Source: Serratia sp. PL17
GTDB lineage: Bacteria; Pseudomonadota; Gammaproteobacteria; Enterobacterales; Enterobacteriaceae
DNA: 64,000 bases
Direction: 5' to 3'
Assembly: GCF_017832355.1 (NCBI RefSeq)
Contig: NZ_JAFIBY010000007.1
Span: 186,001-250,000, forward strand
In this document: one piece after another, positions 62,560-64,000 of the stretch
Position numbering within the stretch: the first letter of the stretch is position 1
How the letters are laid out: each line of letters begins with the position of its first letter
The notes under the pieces: generated by a model
What the model saw: the letters and a program-made list of their open reading frames with translations, nothing else
Told to the model about the DNA's origin: nothing
Databases searched by the model: none
Program-made: the position numbers and the translations under genes

Positions 62560-63249
62560 TTATTTGCGATTTTTCCAGAAATCGGCGTTGAGCTTGTTCA
62601 GCTCGGCCGGGGACATGTGTTTTGTTGTTGGGGCACCGTCTACAGTCCGGGTGACAAGTGATGGCGGCGCCATTTTGTTTTGAACCTTGCGGATCTCCAA
62701 CGCAGCGGTAAACGCAGCGTCAACCGTCGCCTTTGGTGCCTTGGTGAAGTCTTCAACACCGAACGCTTTCATGCTGTCGCCTGTGCGCAAAGCATGGTTA
62801 AGCACCTGACGCTTGAGGCCTTTGTCACCTTTTGGCTGGAATCCTGGACAGATAATTTCAGCGTCGGCAATAATGTTGCGCTTGAACGCAGCATCACCGG
62901 TTACCTTCTTATCTTCCTCGGCGTCTTCATCACCCGTAGGCGTGTCATCGTCCGGATCAGCGTCGGTGGTTTTACCTTCCAGCTTGTCCAGTCGAGACAG
63001 GATGGCGCTTGCCCACTCAGGCACTTCTGCATCACCGGTTTTCGCTGGGTCTTCTGGATCTTCATCGGTGGTCGTGCGGTTCTCTGCTGGCAGCGATGTT
63101 GCCTGCGAAGGCATGTTAATGTTGATAGTGGAACCGGGGATGGAGCCCATGCCGTCAGATGGCAACTCCGGCGCTTCGTCGATGAGTTTATTCAGCGCGT
63201 CCTCATCTTTCGTTTTAATGGCCTTAGCCAGGTTTTTAAGCCATGACAT
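62560..63249 (-). CDS. Nested scaffold protein from an in-frame internal start
   Basis: The ATG at 63249 (MSWLKNLAKAIKTKDEDALN) is codon 193 of the protease gene. It is preceded by AAAAAGGAG nine bases away, a ribosome site as good as those of the real genes nearby. The product would be 229 residues, the scaffold half only, as lambda Nu3 is nested in C. Confidence 0.7.
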   Translation of the reverse strand: MSWLKNLAKAIKTKDEDALNKLIDEAPELPSDGMGSIPGSTININMPSQATSLPAENRTTTDEDPEDPAKTGDAEVPEWASAILSRLDKLEGKTTDADPDDDTPTGDEDAEEDKKVTGDAAFKRNIIADAEIICPGFQPKGDKGLKRQVLNHALRTGDSMKAFGVEDFTKAPKATVDAAFTAALEIRKVQNKMAPPSLVTRTVDGAPTTKHMSPAELNKLNADFWKNRK

Positions 63250-63825
63250 TATCGGCTTCTCCTTTTTGGTTGATGGGGCAGAATCCCCGATAGCACAACG
63301 GCCACCAGCCCGACCGCGATCAATAGCGACAGCCAGATGGTTTCCTGTGATTTGGTATTGTTTGCCCTTTCCGGGCGACAACTGCTTGTACTGCGCGTCG
63401 TAACCGCAACTGACATCGGTTAGTCCTGAGTTAATCCCGTCGATGGCCTCTTGCCGCTTCACCAACACATCGGCGATCAGCAAATCTGATTGGTCACCAG
63501 TGCCACGACGGACGTTCTGGATATGACCGTGTGCCAGCTCCGAAAAGTTGGATGGGTTAACAAAAACGATATTGCCTTCATCGTCTTCCGGGTGTCCTAC
63601 CGTGACAGCCACCCCCTCGAAACTCGCTATGGTTTCAGGAGAGAAAACTTCGTCTTCGGTGCGGTAGACGTGCACCAGGCCATCCAGTCCCGGATCCAGG
63701 TCTATCTCCTCGGGCAGGTACGTTTGCACGCCGGTGCGAGCGATCGGCACGTCTTTACACAGCAGTGAGTCATCCGCCAGCTGATAGCGGGTTTCGCCCA
63801 GGCGGGTCGTGAAGAAATATTTCAT
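62560..63825 (-). CDS. Prohead protease-scaffold fusion (DUF2213)
   Basis: A 421-residue protein. Residues 1-185 are the DUF2213 protease-like domain (VAVTVGHPEDDE with a candidate His; INSGLTDVSCGYDAQY with a candidate Ser). Residues 193-421 are acidic, low-complexity and helical (TDEDPEDPAKTGD, DADPDDDTPTGDEDAEEDKK), typical of a scaffold. It cleaves itself and the scaffold during head maturation (family knowledge). An internal start at 63249 can give the scaffold alone. Confidence 0.87.
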   Translation of the reverse strand: MKYFFTTRLGETRYQLADDSLLCKDVPIARTGVQTYLPEEIDLDPGLDGLVHVYRTEDEVFSPETIASFEGVAVTVGHPEDDEGNIVFVNPSNFSELAHGHIQNVRRGTGDQSDLLIADVLVKRQEAIDGINSGLTDVSCGYDAQYKQLSPGKGKQYQITGNHLAVAIDRGRAGGRCAIGDSAPSTKKEKPIMSWLKNLAKAIKTKDEDALNKLIDEAPELPSDGMGSIPGSTININMPSQATSLPAENRTTTDEDPEDPAKTGDAEVPEWASAILSRLDKLEGKTTDADPDDDTPTGDEDAEEDKKVTGDAAFKRNIIADAEIICPGFQPKGDKGLKRQVLNHALRTGDSMKAFGVEDFTKAPKATVDAAFTAALEIRKVQNKMAPPSLVTRTVDGAPTTKHMSPAELNKLNADFWKNRK

Positions 63826-63886
63826 GGGTTACCTGCTGAATGGCGGGCATTGAAAAAGGCCGCTTATCGCGACCTCTATGGGGTTA

Positions 63887-64000
63887 TTATTTTCTCTTTC
63901 TGCTTACGTCAGGAGGAGTTTCAATAGCTCTTTCAACACTCCACCCTGAATCAATTCTTCGGCGCAATGTAGTCCTTGGGATGCCGTATTTTTCTGCCAT
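63887..64000 (-). CDS. C-terminal fragment of a phage DNA-binding protein
   Basis: A 37-residue reading from the window edge to TAA at 63889-63887. It starts at an ATG or internal Met (AEKYGIPRTTLRRRIDSGWS, then VERAIETPP). This short helix-turn-helix type repeat ends many phage HNH endonucleases and related proteins. The 5' part is outside the window. Confidence 0.6.
   Translation of the reverse strand: MAEKYGIPRTTLRRRIDSGWSVERAIETPPDVSRKRK

Larger units (their letters stand above)
44300..64000 (-). mobile_element. Temperate contractile-tail prophage, late region (partial)
   Basis: An uninterrupted run of minus-strand phage genes in head-neck-tail-baseplate-fibre order. The set DUF2213, DUF2184, DUF4054, DUF3383 sheath, DUF3277 tube, Gp138-type spike, gpJ and DUF2612 is that of temperate myoviruses of the ZF40/Aaphi23 kind, by recall. 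Terminase, portal, lysis and integration genes are not in the window. Every structural frame seen is intact, so the prophage may be functional. The left end is next to lepA; the right end lies beyond 64000. Confidence 0.93.

Overview
The window is a piece of an Enterobacterales chromosome, most likely Serratia. Protein sequences are close to E. coli orthologues, and gene order follows the E. coli glyA-hmp-glnB-glrRK-purL-mltF-tadA-pgpC-yfhH-yfhL-acpS-pdxJ-recO-era-rnc-lepB-lepA segment (as I recall it). The extra content fits Serratia: a long two-domain NadE next to glnB, an exported spermidine dehydrogenase of the kind purified from Serratia marcescens, and ERIC-like and other dispersed repeats. 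I cannot fix the species.

Layout. (1) 1-4.2 kb: 3' tip of a gene (probably csiE), hcaT, glyA and divergent hmp, with a PurR operator and an NsrR operator between glyA and hmp. (2) 4.3-16.0 kb: a polyamine-use cluster on the minus strand, read from high to low coordinates: LysR regulator, aldehyde dehydrogenase paralogue, ydcS-ydcT-ydcU-ydcV ABC importer, patD, Tat-exported spermidine dehydrogenase and triheme cytochrome c. It sits where E. coli has hmp directly beside glnB. Together these could import polyamines, oxidise spermidine outside the inner membrane with electrons passing to cytochrome c, and convert 4-aminobutanal to GABA. (3) 16.2-22.8 kb: glnB, nadE, glrR, qseG, glrK and the sRNA gene glmY with a sigma-54 promoter and three exact GlrR boxes. 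(4) 22.8-31.5 kb: purL, mltF, tadA, a DUF2157 membrane protein and yiaY. (5) 31.6-37.6 kb: pgpC, murP and murQ, facing a YfhH/MurR-type regulator across a region with two TGAAT-N5-ATTCA operators, then a phosphoethanolamine-transferase-like gene and ferredoxin yfhL. (6) 37.6-44.2 kb: the acpS-pdxJ-recO-era-rnc-lepB-lepA housekeeping cluster.

(7) 44.3-64.0 kb: the late region of a temperate contractile-tailed prophage, all minus strand and cut by the window end. From the right it holds a DNA-binding protein fragment, protease/scaffold, decoration protein, DUF2184 capsid, head-tail connectors, DUF3383 sheath, DUF3277 tube, a frameshifted tail chaperone pair, tape measure with a lytic transglycosylase domain, baseplate genes, an inserted lipoprotein gene with its own terminator, spike, wedge, gpJ, DUF2612, tail fibre, fibre assembly protein and a large tailspike with a self-processing C-terminus.

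The most interesting items are the spermidine oxidation module, the complete glmY control region, the in-frame internal start for a scaffold protein, the GGGAAAT slippery site in the tail chaperone gene, the lipoprotein cargo gene, and the pairing of YfhH with murQP. I saw no CRISPR array, rRNA, tRNA or insertion sequence.
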